From Gracilaria gracilis (lineage: Eukaryota > Rhodophyta > Florideophyceae > Gracilariales > Gracilariaceae), in the NCBI GenBank assembly GCA_030374805.1, contig JARGSG010000051.1, forward strand, positions 310,001 through 374,000: a DNA stretch of 64,000 bases, written 5' to 3'. Each line of letters opens with the position of its first letter. The stretch's first letter is position 1. The translations under genes were made by a program, and so were the position numbers. The notes below the pieces were generated by a model. The model saw only the letters and a program-made list of their open reading frames with translations. It did not search any database and was not told where the DNA came from. Of the stretch, positions 41,185 through 53,171 are shown one piece after another.

Positions 41185-41912
41185 TTACGCAACGAACGCA
41201 GGTTAGAGGAGGAAAGAAGAAAGTAGTGAAGAAGATGAGTAAGACAAACAAAGGGGGTAGGCCACCTTCTTCCCGAGTTTAGTGATCGGGCAGCGATCGC
41301 AACCTACAAATTCTCTAGCGCGCGCCACCGCCGTCGCAGCCAGCGACATAACTGCACACGTTGTCAAAGTGTACACTTTGACAGCAAAAGCGCGCGCAAA
41401 ACACAATACGACTTCAAACAACTAAATCAAATCGTGCCAAATCCAATGCCAACTCCATGATCCATATCTTGCTCTAAAAAATTGACAATTTCGGTCTGGC
41501 ACAGCCAACACCCTCGCGCAGCTCAGAATCGCACATTCGCTCCAAAACCCTTCATAGTAGCCCAGAATCGCATACATTGCACAACCCCTCACAATGGCCT
41601 ATAATAACAGACACTCCCCTAACGCATAACTCGCCACCACCTACAGGCTGCAGCCATTCACAGCGTACCACTTGTTCTATCTGCCCTTCTCGCTCCATAC
41701 AACACGTTCCACTTGTGCAAACCACGTTGCATGTAGCCATTTGCAGTAGCCACTCATATAGCAGTATCACGTTCGGTTCGCGGAGACACGCATATGCGCT
41801 TTTCCCATGAGGGTGCCCAAAAGTACCCATGCTCCCCTGCAACTTTGTATTCCAAGTACTTGGAGCACCCTTGAGGGACTGAGAGGCACTCGACCACATC
41901 CATACATCAACA
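41185..41912 (-). repeat. LTR-A, 5' LTR of A3
   Basis: Complete 728-bp LTR in reverse, ending CATCAACA at 41912, followed by the target duplication TGAGT (41913-41917) and then by A2 sequence in the plus direction. Confidence 0.93.
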
Positions 41913-44900
41913 TGAGTGATGCACTCCTGGTTCCTTCAATGGAGTTCAACTTGGTTTCTGTGGGTTGCGGGCTGCTTAGCCGACAAACAGATTGAGTCAC
42001 GTTTCCGTTCTGCAGAAGTTCGTCTGATTCATGACAATGGTTTCCACATTGGGTCAGGAAAGCGCAATAAACGTTCCGGACTGTACATTTTGCCGGAACC
42101 GGTAGCGCATTTCACTGATGAACGAGCTCTTACTTCCAGCCAGGTTGATTTGGATTGCGCATTGAAGGCCTCGATGACTGCTTTGACACAGCTATGGCAC
42201 CGAAGACTTGCACATATGAACCCAGAGACTTGCAAGTTGTTCACAAACATGCAGATGGTGTGCCAAGTCTTGCGAAAATGGAGGAGGTCTGTCGGTCATG
42301 CCGTCTTGGAAAAGCGCACAAACTACCGTCTCCTGGTTCATTTAGTCGTGAATCGTCAGTTGGTGACAAAGTGCACACTGACATCATCGGTCCACTCACC
42401 ACATCGTTTCCGGACAGGTTTAAGTATGCGTCAGCATTCGTAGATGACCGCTCACGATATGTTATCATTGGATTCATGAAACACCGCAGCCAAATCAGTG
42501 AGGTGTATGATGGTGGTGCTCAGAAGCTCAAGCAGCTTGGAGGAGTGGCGGTGAAGAAACTGCACTCGGATGACACTAAGGAATACATTGCGTTACAAGA
42601 TAATCCAGAAAACGCATTTGAAGACACTTCCTTTTCACCTCCGTACACTCCGGAACACAACGCCATAGCCGAGCGCATCAATCGCACTATGGAGGAAGCA
42701 GCTCGGGCTATGCTCATTCAGGCCAATCTACCGGAATGTTTGTGGGTCTTTGCGTTGAAACATGTACAGTTTGTGCGGAACCGTGTTCCACATTCAACTA
42801 CTGGAAGCACTCCGTACTCGTTGATCACGGGAAACAGGCCGACATTGAAGCACACCCGTGTGTTTGGATGTGCAGCTTTCGTACTGAAGATGATCGAAGG
42901 AACCAAGTTCGAGTCTCGTGCACTTGAGGGGGTGTACTTGCAGACTCTTGAGCATGGTGTATTCGATGTACTTGTCAGAGATGATGATGGTCTACCGCGC
43001 ATCATGTACTCACGTCATGTCACATTTGATGAGAATTCATTCCCTGGTGCCGAGTACTTGGAGGAGTTTATGGAGGATGAATGTGCATCTGACACAGACT
43101 ACAGTTCTGAGCCTGCGCCATGCTCCGACTCCGACGGCTCTTACTCAGATGATCCTGGTGACGAAGTAAATGTGGATGACATTTGTGACAGTACGAGTGG
43201 CCCCGATGATGAATCTGGCCCAATTGCCGAAGAAGCATTACCTGCACCAAGTAATGAAAGCAGTGATGATGGTTTTTTTCAATCAATTGCTTTTTATTTA
43301 TAGTGTTCCCAATGTCCCATGAAGAGCAGCAGGGTAAATGGTGTGGACAATGCTGAAGGTGATGGCTCTGCTGATGAAAGTGACCACCACCCTGCGAACG
43401 ACACAGCGCACGAGCCCACTAGTGACACGGACGAATCTACCGAACCACCACGATACCCGCAACGCACGCGGCGTGCACCCCGGAGGTGGTACATGGCTGC
43501 GTCTGCAACCACATCTGCAGTTGAGGTTACCACAAGTGATGAACCTACGCTGAAGGAAGCAATGTCCGCGACGCCCATCGAGCAGAGCTTATGGCGAGCA
43601 GCCATTGAAGATAAACTCGCATCACTTGAGTCAAAGAATACTTGGAAAGAGGACAAGTCTCCATCGCAACAACCACTGCCCACGCACATTGTGCTCAAGG
43701 TCAAGCTTTATGCAGATGGTTCGGTGAAACGCTTCAAGGCTCGAGTCGTGGCCGGTGGTAATCACCAAACCTTTGGTGAGAACTACATGGAAACGTATGC
43801 TCCAGTGGTTTCGTTTGGCATAGTACGTTTCTTCCTCTACTTGACTCTATGCTTGCAGATGTATATTGCTCAGGTGGATGTGAAGACTGCATTCTTCAAC
43901 GGCGATCTCGACGAGGATGTTTGGGTAATGTCACCACGCGGTGTTTCTGGAATTGGCTCACGATGCTATAAGCTTCAAAAGGCAATGTACGGGCTAGAGC
44001 AAGCACATCTAGCCTGGCACACCAAGTTGACGGGCGATCTGCGAGCCATTGGATTTGAAGAGTTGCCGAATGCTCATTGTGTGTTTCGGCGAGCCAGTAA
44101 ACACAAAGGCTACGCGTACATCCTTGTGTATGTGGACGATCTGCTAATCTTTACTCCATCTGCAGAAGACCGGTCTGGGATCCTGGAGGAGCTTCGGAGC
44201 CTGTACGAGATCCGTGTTGAGAACAAAGTAACTCTCTACCTGGGTGTGGAACTCACTGAGAGCATAGACGACGATGGTCGTTTAACTGGGATGCAACTTG
44301 CACAGCCGTTGTATATCGAAGGAATGCTTCGACGCTTTGGTCTTGACAGGAACAAACCAGCTCGCAGCCCCATGGTAGAATCTTTCTTCACAGGACTTGC
44401 GGAGGAGGAAGACAAATCCCCTCAGGATGTGCAGCTATACCAGCAGATGATCGGGTCTCTGCTGTACTTGGCACTTCGCACACGCGTGGACATTCTCGCA
44501 CCAGTACTCATTCTTGCACGCTATCAAAGCAACCCAACACCATACTGTCACAGGGCAGCGAAACGGGTTCTGCGCTACTTACAAGGAACTTGCAAACATG
44601 GGTTGAATTATCACGCTGGCTCCCTGGACATGGAAGCGTATGTCGATTCGGACTATGCCGGCGACAAGTCCGATCGGAAGTCCATGTCAGGATACATGAT
44701 CAAGTTTGGGTCCGCCGTGGTATTCTTTGGTGCAAAGAAACAAGTTTCAGTTGCATTGTCTACTGCAGAGGCTGAGTACTACGCTTTGACCATGGCAGCG
44801 CAGGAGGTTGTGTGGATGAAGCGTCTACTATCTGAACTTGACTTGGACGTCGATGGTGCAGTTCCTCTACACTCGGACAACCAGGTTGCGATCGACTGGA

Positions 44901-45075
44901 GTGCAGGAGAAAGATGCCCATCGGGTCGCGCCAAGCACATCGATGTGAAGCTGCACTTTATTCGGGAACTGGTAAAGGAGTCTGTGATTGATGTCAAGTA
45001 CATTCCAACTGAGTTGAATGATGCGGACATTCTCACGAAGCCCTTAGGTCCATTGAGTATTCAGGCCATCATGAA
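41913..45075 (+). mobile_element. A2 protease-integrase-RT-RNase H region (fossil)
   Basis: Resumes A2 where it stopped at 4901. Contains protease end (SDALLVPSMEFNLVSV), GAG-pre-integrase HxxxH...C..C zinc region, integrase core, acidic linker, reverse transcriptase (YVDDLLIFT near 44130) and RNase H (ALSTAEAEYYALTMAAQEVVW). The RT-RNase H frame is open from 43319 to the insertion of B; upstream it has few breaks. A 64-bp LINE tail sits at 43274-43337. Interrupted at 45075 by B. Confidence 0.92.
43274..43337 (-). mobile_element. 64-bp LINE 3' tail inserted in A2
   Basis: Minus-strand LINE tail between 5-bp duplications ATGGT (43269-43273 and 43338-43342). Same site, same length and same truncation point as in A3, so inherited from a shared parent copy. 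Confidence 0.9.
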
Positions 45076-45789
45076 CGTTGATGTTGGGACATGGTCGAGT
45101 GCCGGTCAGTTCTACACGTTGGTCTCGGACTACTTGGAAGCAAAGTTGCAGGGGACGATGGGCACTTTTGGGCACCCTCTTCGCAAAAGCGCATATGCGC
45201 CTCTGCTCAACCCCAACGTGAAACGGCAATATGATTGGCTACTGCAAATGCTCTTGTGCAACGTGGTGTCTACAAGTGCCATGGATTGTATGGAGAGTTA
45301 TGGTGGTATGGGCCAAGTGGAGCTCTGTGATTGGACGAGGCTTAGAGTAGTAGACTGACTATGCAGATAGCGAGGATGTGCTTTCGTAGGCTGGAATGGG
45401 CGGTTTTGCATGCAATATGCGATTCTGGGATGCGCAAGGCGGTTGGAGTGCCACCATGCAAATTGATGATTTTTTAGATCTGGTTCTGAATCAAAGGACT
45501 GGCAATGGATTTGTAGTGTTGATGGATTTAGTTATTTGAAATTGTTGTACTCCAGTTTGCGCGCACTTTCCGTGTACAACTGCACACACGTGCAACTTGT
45601 AATGACCGCCGTCGTCGCTTGCTGCGACGACGGTGAAGCGCGCGCTAGGGTATTTGTAGGTTGCGATCGACGACCCTCGAGTAAACGGGTCGACCCTAAG
45701 GCCGTCAACCTTCACTTGTTTTACTTTCTCTTTCTTCCATATCCATCTCTACTTACTTCGCTTCTACCCTACCTGCTTGCGCATCGTTA
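45076..45789 (+). repeat. LTR-B, 5' LTR of element B
   Basis: 714 bp. Shares with LTR-A the AAAGCGCATATGCG and ATTGGCTACTGCAAATG blocks and the GCGCGCGCTA...ATTTGTAGGTTGCGATCG stretch near the probable RNA start; the rest differs. Confidence 0.92.
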
Positions 45790-46791
45790 GGTTATGGGCC
45801 CAGAACGTCGACAACTTGCAGACGTCGCGCTCATTTCTTACTTACTACTTTTCTTTGGAAGTTTTCCTATCTGCGTTAGAGTACCCCGCTGTTTTCTCTC
45901 TGGCGAATGGTGAACACATATCGCGTTTGTTAGTAACCCGCCGGCTCGAGACAAGGGATACAGCAAATCCTGCTCTGCGTCCGTGGAGTACGGAGGTCGA
46001 TGAAACGGGCTTGGAAGCGTAGGAGCGACCGTACTGCGCCGAAAGACCGAGCTACTTTCTCGTAAGAGACCAGCAAGGGTTCAACTGGGGAACGTGTATC
46101 TCGACTAGTACCCTCCTTGGGACGTCTCGTAGGGACTAACAGCCCCTCGCTCTGAAGTACGCAGAGCTTGGCAGGTGATCAAATCGTGCCTCACCCGGAG
46201 AGAGTGACCGGGGACCAGGGGTTCGGACCCACAGGGTAGCGGAGGTAGTTTCTCCTGTCAGTGCGCCCGCCTAAGAAGTTTCATCATCATTCCGGGTTCG
46301 AGTTGTACCTCACCCGTGAGCTTGCTCCAGGCGTCGAGTCTCCGAACTCCGCCCGTGATCGCGTACGGGACGCGTCCCGACGAGCGTTGCAGACTACCCC
46401 CACAGTCTTCGCTGGCGTCCTCGCTGTTGAGTGTTGAGCTTGAATCCACTCCAGCTCCTCCTTTACTTGCTTGTGGGGAAGTGGCATTGCATCCTTCACT
46501 CTGCCCTTTCTGTTCCGGGTTGGTTGTCTCTCACCCGTGAGTATACTCCAAGCGTCGAGTTCCACTCCGCTTGTGATCGCGTACTGGACGCGTCCAGACG
46601 AGCGTTGCAGACTTCGTTACAGAGTCTCCGCTGGCGTCCCCGCTGTTTAGTGTTGAGTCCTTACTCCACTCCAGCCCTACCCTCCTTTGTGAAAGAAGAA
46701 TTGTTTCCCTCACGCGGCTTCTCTGATTCCTTCGTTTCTCTTCTACTCGTGAAATCCCTTGTACTGGAGTTTGGTAACTCTGTTTTGGAAC
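45790..46791 (+). other. Element B leader
   Basis: About 1 kb from the primer site to gag. It contains a repeated motif (CACCCGTGAG...CTCCAGGCGTCGAGT near 46312 and CACCCGTGAG...CTCCAAGCGTCGAGT near 46532), so part of the leader is internally duplicated. No independent gene supported. Confidence 0.7.
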
Positions 46792-47397
46792 ATGTCGGAC
46801 TCGGAAGTTGAGTCTGAAACCAACTCTGGTGTCAAGATCCCACGCTTTCACGGTAAGCGTGGGGAAGATTATACCCTTTGGCGCCATCGCCTTCGTGCCG
46901 CATGCCGAATCAAAGGTGTCTGGAACGTTGTGGTATCGAGTTCAAAGCAATCCTCATCAGCTGCTACTACCCAAGATACGGCTCCAAGTAGCTCCCAAAG
47001 CAGGTCTCGTATCATGGTGAAACGGGAGAAAGCATGTGCTATCATTATTTGTGCACTTGGTGATTCTCCTCTACGAGTTGTAATGGATGTTGATGATGAT
47101 CCGAGACGCATGCTTGAACTGCTCGATGCACGCTACGCCTCTAATCGCACTGTCTCTCGGATCGCCGTGCAAACGCAACTATTCCGTATGTCATACAATG
47201 ATCAGAACATGTCAGAATATGTGGACCAGTTCACTGCCCTGTTCTCGCAGTTGGATCGCATGGGCAAGGACGCTGCTATTCCGGAATCTCACAAGGCTCC
47301 GATGCTACTTGCTTCTATTGACCCCAGCTGCTCATTAGAGTCCACGTCAGCCGCACTTCGCACCAAGGACATATCTGATCTTACTTGGGACTATGTT
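46792..47397 (+). CDS. Element B gag, upstream part (fossil)
   Basis: MSDSEVESETNSGVKIPRFHGKRGEDYTLWRHRL onward; capsid region of copia gag, open until the LINE insertion at 47398. Resumes at 47992 with the duplicated target and the zinc knuckle CTFCDRDGHTVDRC. Confidence 0.9.
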
Positions 47398-47991
47398 TTT
47401 TTTTTTTTTTTTCAATCAATTGCTTTTTATTTATTGTGTTCCCAATGTCCCATGAAGAGCAGCAGGGTAGCTCTGTCAAGGTGTAAACTAACTTGGTCAA
47501 TTACGAACCAACGCAATCATTCTTACTACTTATAGCACAGATTTACAGCTGTGCTTCTTCCAATACATCTAGTATTTCGGTCGCCTCCTCTTTCTCTCCA
47601 GGTGACCAATCTTCCATTCCGAGTAGTACCTTCAGTCTTCCGTACTTCCAGTACTCGTGTCCAAGTACATCACGTGCCTCCATTGGGTTCGCTGGGAACT
47701 CATTGAAGTACCATTGGATACCCATCATTCGGTGCGAAACTTTGCGCAACCGAAGAACGGGTGGGTATTTTCCATTTGCAGCACACGGGATTTTGCGAAC
47801 GCGTCTTGCCGAGGCAAGTTTCCACTCCGCATCCCGTATACTTCCTATTCCTTTTGTACAAACATTATCAATTTCAGCTCGTAGTGCCAAAATAGAAGGA
47901 TATGCATTATACAGCGACAGCTGCCGACATGCCCGGTTCACCTTCAACTGTCGCGATCTGTGTTCCAATTCAAGGTTCAATGCCGTCTCAC
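47398..47991 (-). mobile_element. 5'-truncated LINE copy in element B gag
   Basis: 594 bp, flanked by the 12-bp duplication TGGGACTATGTT (47386-47397 and 47992-48003), poly-A tail at the left end (minus orientation). Encodes only the C-terminal part of the reverse transcriptase ORF, ending CSSQL-type AQL, as in the longer copy at 27568-29886. Confidence 0.93.
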
Positions 47992-50900
47992 TGGGACTAT
48001 GTTGCAACAACTCTAATTGACGAGTACAATGCACGACAGATGGTTTCGGGAAGTTCTGGTCGCACTCGCACTCGCAAGAAAGGCAAGACCAAGGGATCTG
48101 GAAGCTTCAAATCCTCTTCCGCCCCTGTCAGTCTGGACCATAAAGACGGTAACAACTCAGATGGTCACACCCACAACGAGTCTTCAGGGCGTGCGTACGC
48201 TGCCGCTGCCAGCAATGGTTACCATTGTACCTTCTGTGATCGTGATGGACACACGGTTGATCGATGTCACATGAACCCTGACAACCCTGACAATCACTTG
48301 CCCAAGAGCATTCTTGACAAGTTGAAGGTGAGGTCTAAGGATAAACCAGGAAGTTCCAAGCCATCGACAAGGTCGTCCGGAAAGTCCTCAAAGATTGAAA
48401 TCGCAGGGATGTCCGTGGAGAAGTCTACCGTACTCCCACCCGCAGAGAGGGTTATGGACACATATGCAGACAGTGGTGCAACATCGCACTTCTTTTTCTC
48501 CAAGTCTGTATTTGTCCCCAGTTCGTTGCATGAAGTTAACGAACGAACCATATTGCTGGCTGATAAGTCTACTGTGACTGCTACACAACGAGGTGATGTC
48601 ATACTACCGTTCGAGAATGCGAACTTGCGTCTCACAGACGCACTCTTGGTTCCTGATCTCGAATATAACTTGGTGTCCGTGGGACGCATGGCTGACAAGG
48701 GCATCGAGTCCTTCTTCCGCGCGCGTGATGTTCGTCTCACGCATGTGGTTGGGTTTGTTATTGGATGTGGTCAAAGAGATAAACGGTCAGGTTTGTACAC
48801 TCTGCCGGATCCACTCACGAAAATTAACTCTAGGCATGCCCTTTCTGCCCGCGATAATGAGTTGGCTCAACTATGGCATCGACGACTTGCGCATATCAAC
48901 CCAAGAGACCTGCAGGTTGTGCACAAATATGCCAATGGAGTGCCGAAGCTGGCTCAAATGGAGGAGGTCTGTCGCCCATGTCGACTTGGAAAGGCCCACA
49001 AACTTCCGTTCTTAGGCAAGTTTGATCGTGCCACTGGTGTCGGAGACATTGTGCACTCTGATATCCTAGGGCCCTTACTCCCGTCATTTCCAGATCACTT
49101 CCAATACGCGTCAGCATTCATTGATGAACACTCTAGGTATGCATTAGTAGGGTTTATGGTACACCGAAGTGAACTTGCAGAAGTATATGCGGCTGTAGCA
49201 CAGAAGCTCCAGCAGCTTGGAGGAGGTCAAATTGCCAAAGTGCACTCAGATAATGCGGAAGAGTACATTGCTCTGCAGGAGAACTCTGCAAACGGTCTCC
49301 AAGGAACCTCGTTCTCACCTCCGTACACCCCTGAGCACAATGCAATAGCAGAGCGCATTAATCGCACAATGGAGGAAGCTGCTCGAGCGTTGTTGCTACA
49401 GGCCAATCTGCCAGAATGTTTATGGCCGTATGCGTTGAAGCACGTTATATATGTGCGCAACAGAGTTCCCCACTCTACTACTGGATCCACTCCGTACTTT
49501 CTTGTAACTGATTCCACACCTTCGTTGAAGAATGTTCGAGTGTTTGGGTGTGCGGCATACGTATTAAAGATGAACCCGGACACCAAGTTCGAGTCTCGTG
49601 CACTTGAGGGGGTGTACTTGCAGACTCTTGAGCATGGTGTCTACGACGTTCTAGTAACAGATGACGATGAAATACCACGTATTGTCAAGTCTCGACATGT
49701 GACTTTTGATGAGTCATCATTCCCTGGTGCGTCCTATCTGGCGGGCTACATGGATGATGAGATCGCTTCTGATGAAGACTTCAGTTGCAACTCGGAATCC
49801 CAGAGTGACAGCGAGCACTCCGGTGAGATTTGCATTGACGAAGTTGTCGACGATGCTGTTTGTTCTGAACTACAGGAAACCCATTTACCTGAATTACACA
49901 CTGATAGTACGGATGAAGCTGATGATGTCGATGATAATGAACTCACTGGTAGTGAAGGTGCTGACGACAACCAGGATGAACCCACCATGGAGGAGCCTAA
50001 TGCGCCATTTGGCTCACAACCTGAGTCACGGTACCCGCGACGAACACGCCGCGCACCTACACGGTGGTGGCACATGGCTGGCGCTGCCACATCGCAAACA
50101 GTTGAAGTGACTACAAGTGATGAACCGACTTTGACGGAAGCCATGTCGGCGTCCCCATTGGAGAAGAGCTTATGAGAGACTGCGATCGAAGAAGAACTTG
50201 CGTCTCTGGAGAGCAAGGGTACATGGATACCCGATGATTCTCCTGCATCGCAGCCTCTGCCAACCCATATCATCCTGAAAGTGAAGCGGAATGCAGATGG
50301 GTCGGTTGAGCGCTTCAAGGCTCGTGTTGTCGCTGGTGGAAATCACCAGACCTTTGGTCAGGACTACATGGAGACTTATGTACCAGTTGTGTCTTTCAAC
50401 CTGGTTCGTATGTTCCTGTACCTCACCCTGTGCCTCCAGATGTTTGTTGCTCAAGTGGCCGTGAAGACTGCCTTCTTGAATGGCGAGCTGAAGGAGGACG
50501 TTTGGGTCACGTCTCAACGTGGTGTGCCTTGGCTGAAGCCCTACTGTTACAAGTTGGTGAAAGCCATGTACGGACTTAAGCAGGCTCACCTGGCTTGGCA
50601 TACAAAGTTCAGTCAAGATCTCAAAGATTTAGGATTTGAAGAACTTCCTAGTGCTCCGTGTGTGTTTAGGCGCCGCATTGGACACAACGCGTACGCATAC
50701 ATCCTTGTTTACGTTGATGACCTCCTGGTTTTCACACCAACTGCTGCGCAACGTTCGTCGCTCTTGGAGGAGCTCAAAGGATTGTATGAACTTCGAGTTC
50801 AAGATCGAGTGAGCTTCTACCTTGGCGTTGAGCTGACTTGGGCAGTAGATTCTGAGGGCCAACTTATGGGCCTCAAGCTTGGACAGCCGCTTTACATCGA

Positions 50901-51690
50901 GGGAGTGCTACGCCGATTCGGACTGCACAACTCCAAGCCAGCTCCTAGTCCAATGGTGGAGTCGTTTTTCTCATCACTAGCCGTGGAGGAAGACAAGACT
51001 CCGAGGGACGTACAACTATATCAGCAGATGATTGGGTCCTTGCTGTACTTGGCATTGCGCACGCGACTTGATATTCTTGCTCCAGTCCTTATCCTTGCAC
51101 GATTCCAGAACGCTCCCACAGCATACTGTCACAGAGCTGCGAAGCGAGTACTACGGTACCTGCGTGGGACGGTTGGCCATGGGTTGCTCTACCGACCTGG
51201 ATCTTTGGACTTGAACGGCTTTGTGGACTCAGACTATGCTGGTGACACTACTGATCGTAAGTCAATGTCCGGATATGTGATCAAACTGGGATCAGCCACT
51301 TGCTTCTTCGGTGCGAGAAAGCAAGCATCGATTGCGCTCTCCACTGGAGAAGCGGAGTACTACGCGTTGACCATGGCTGCTCAAGAGGTTATCTGGATAT
51401 CGCGAGTGCTTCGGGAGAGCGGCTTTGATGTGAACGAGAAGGTCCGCATTCGCTCGGACAATCAATGTGCCATAGATTGGGCGGCTGGTGAGCGATGCCC
51501 TTCCGGACGTGCCAAACATATTGACGTGAAGCTTCATTTCATCAGACATATGGTGAAGGACAATGTCATTGCTGTGGACTATGTTCCTAGTGAGCTAAAC
51601 GATGCTAATATCCTAACGAAACCGCTGAGCCCTGCAAGAATATTTGCAATTATCAAACGAATTGGACTTGGACAGGGACTCGAGGAGGAG
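47992..51690 (+). mobile_element. Element B gag end and pol (fossil)
   Basis: Zinc knuckle, protease YADSGATSHFF, integrase with HxxxH-CxxC and DDE core region, acidic linker, reverse transcriptase YVDDLLVFTPT near 50720 and RNase H ALSTGEAEYYALTMAAQEVIW, ending EEEC before the LTR. Read almost throughout in one frame, with about one break. Confidence 0.92.
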
Positions 51691-52404
51691 TGTTGATGTT
51701 GGGACATGGTCGAGTGCCGGTCAGTTCTACAGGTTGGTCTCGGACTACTTGGAAGCAAAGTTGCAGGGGACGATGGGCACTTTTGGGCACCCTCTTCGCA
51801 AAAGCGCATATGCGCCTCTGCTCAACCCCAACGTGAAACGGCAATATGATTGGCTACTGCAAATGCTCTTGTGCAACGTGGTGTCTACAAGTGCCATGGA
51901 TTGTATGGAGAGTTATGGTGGTATGGGCCAAGTGGAGCTCTGTGATTGGACGAGGCTTAGAGTAGTAGACTGACTATGCAGATAGCGAGGATGTGCTTTT
52001 CTAGGCTGGAATGGGCGGTTTTGCATGCAATATGCGATTCTGGGATGCGCAAGGCGGTTGGAGTGCCACCATGCAAATTGATGATTTTTTAGATCTGGTT
52101 CTGAATCAAAGGACTGGCAATGGATTTGTAGTGTTGATTGATTTAGTTATTTGAAATTGTTGTACTCCAGTTTGCGTGCACTTTCCGTGTACAACTGCAC
52201 ACACGTGCAACTTGTAATGACCGCCGTCGTCGCTTGCTGCGACGACGGTGAAGCGCGCGCTAGGGTATTTGTAGGTTGCAATCGACGACCCTCGAGTAAA
52301 CGGGTCGACCCTAAGGCCGTCAACCTTCACTTGTTTTACTTTCTCTTTCTTCCATATCCATCTCTACTTACTTCCCTTCTACCCTACCTGCTTGCGCATC
52401 GTTA
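51691..52404 (+). repeat. LTR-B, 3' LTR of element B
   Basis: 714 bp, same ends and length as 45076-45789; followed by the duplicated ATGAA and the last bases of A2 pol. Confidence 0.92.
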
Positions 52405-52443
52405 ATGAAAAGGATTGGACTTGGTCAGGAACTCGAGGAGGAG

Positions 52444-53171
52444 TGTTGATGTATGGATGTGGTCGAGTGCCTGTCAGTCCCTCAAGGGTGCTCCAGGTAC
52501 TTGGAATACAAAGTTGCAGGGCAGCATGGGTACTTTTGGGCACCCTCATGAGAAAAGCGCATATGCGTGTCTCCGTGAACCGAACGTGATACTGCAATAT
52601 GATTGGCTACTGCAAATGGCTACATGCAACGTGGTTTGCACAAGTGGAACGTGTTGTATGGAGCGAGAAGGGCAGATGGAACAAGTGGTACGCTGTGATT
52701 GGCTGCAGCCTGTAGGTGGTGGCCAGTTATGCGTTAGCGGAGTGTCTGTTATTATAGGCCATTGTGAGGGGTTGTGCAATGTATGCGATTCTGGGCTACT
52801 ATGAAGGGTTTTGGAGCGAATGTGCGATTCTGAGCTGCGCGAGGGTGTTGGCTGTGCCAGACCGAAATTGTCAATTTTTTGGAGCAAGATATGGATCATG
52901 GAGTTGGAATTGGATTTGGCACGATTTGATTTAGTTGTTTGAATTCGTATTGTGTTTTGCGCGCGCTTTTGCTGTCAAAGTGTACACTTTGACAACGTGT
53001 GCAGTTATGTCGCTGGCTGCGACGGCGGCGGCGCGCGCTAAAGAATTTGTAGGTTGCGATCGCTGCCCGATCACTAAACTCCGGAAGAAGGTGGCCTACC
53101 CCCTTTGTTTGTCTTACTCATCTTCTTCACTACTTTCCCCTTTCCTTCTCTAACCTGCGTTCGTTGCGTTA
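52444..53171 (+). repeat. LTR-A, 3' LTR of A2
   Basis: 728 bp, preceded by the displaced A2 end (52405-52443: codons for MKRIGLGQELEEEC with polypurine tract). It differs from 2276-3003 at few positions. Confidence 0.93.

Larger units (their letters stand above)
4902..41912 (-). mobile_element. Ty1/copia element A3, minus strand, nested in A2
   Basis: Flanked by the 5-bp target duplication TGAGT (4897-4901 and 41913-41917). Minus-strand order: 5' LTR 41912-41185, leader to 40602, [Harbinger 30814-40598], rest of leader and gag to 29898, [LINE 29886-27568], rest of gag and pol to 23973 with a 64-bp LINE tail at 25745-25808, then 3' LTR in two pieces (23972-23624 and 5281-4902) split by the 18.3-kb DNA transposon. 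Without its passengers it is a standard copia of about 5 kb internal length, with only a handful of breaks. Confidence 0.93.
45076..52404 (+). mobile_element. Ty1/copia element B, nested in A2
   Basis: 7329 bp with 714-bp LTRs (45076-45789, 51691-52404), inserted in the last codons of A2 pol with the duplication ATGAA (45071-45075, 52405-52409). Primer site TGGGCCCAGAAC after the left LTR, polypurine GAGGAGGAG before the right. Gag, protease, integrase, RT and RNase H are all recognisable, about 70-75% like family A in protein by eye. Apart from the LINE insertion it has about one break. The two LTRs differ at only a handful of places, so the insertion is recent. Confidence 0.93.
2276..53171 (+). 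mobile_element. Ty1/copia element A2, full length but split by nested insertions
   Basis: Parts in order: 5' LTR 2276-3003 (shared with A1), leader and gag 3004-4901, [A3 4902-41912], protease-integrase-RT-RNase H 41913-45075, [B 45076-52404], last 39 bp with polypurine tract 52405-52443, 3' LTR 52444-53171. Both insertions are bounded by 5-bp duplications (TGAGT, ATGAA), so the pieces are clearly one element. Apart from insertions it has few breaks. The two LTRs look nearly identical by eye, which suggests a recent origin. Confidence 0.9.
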
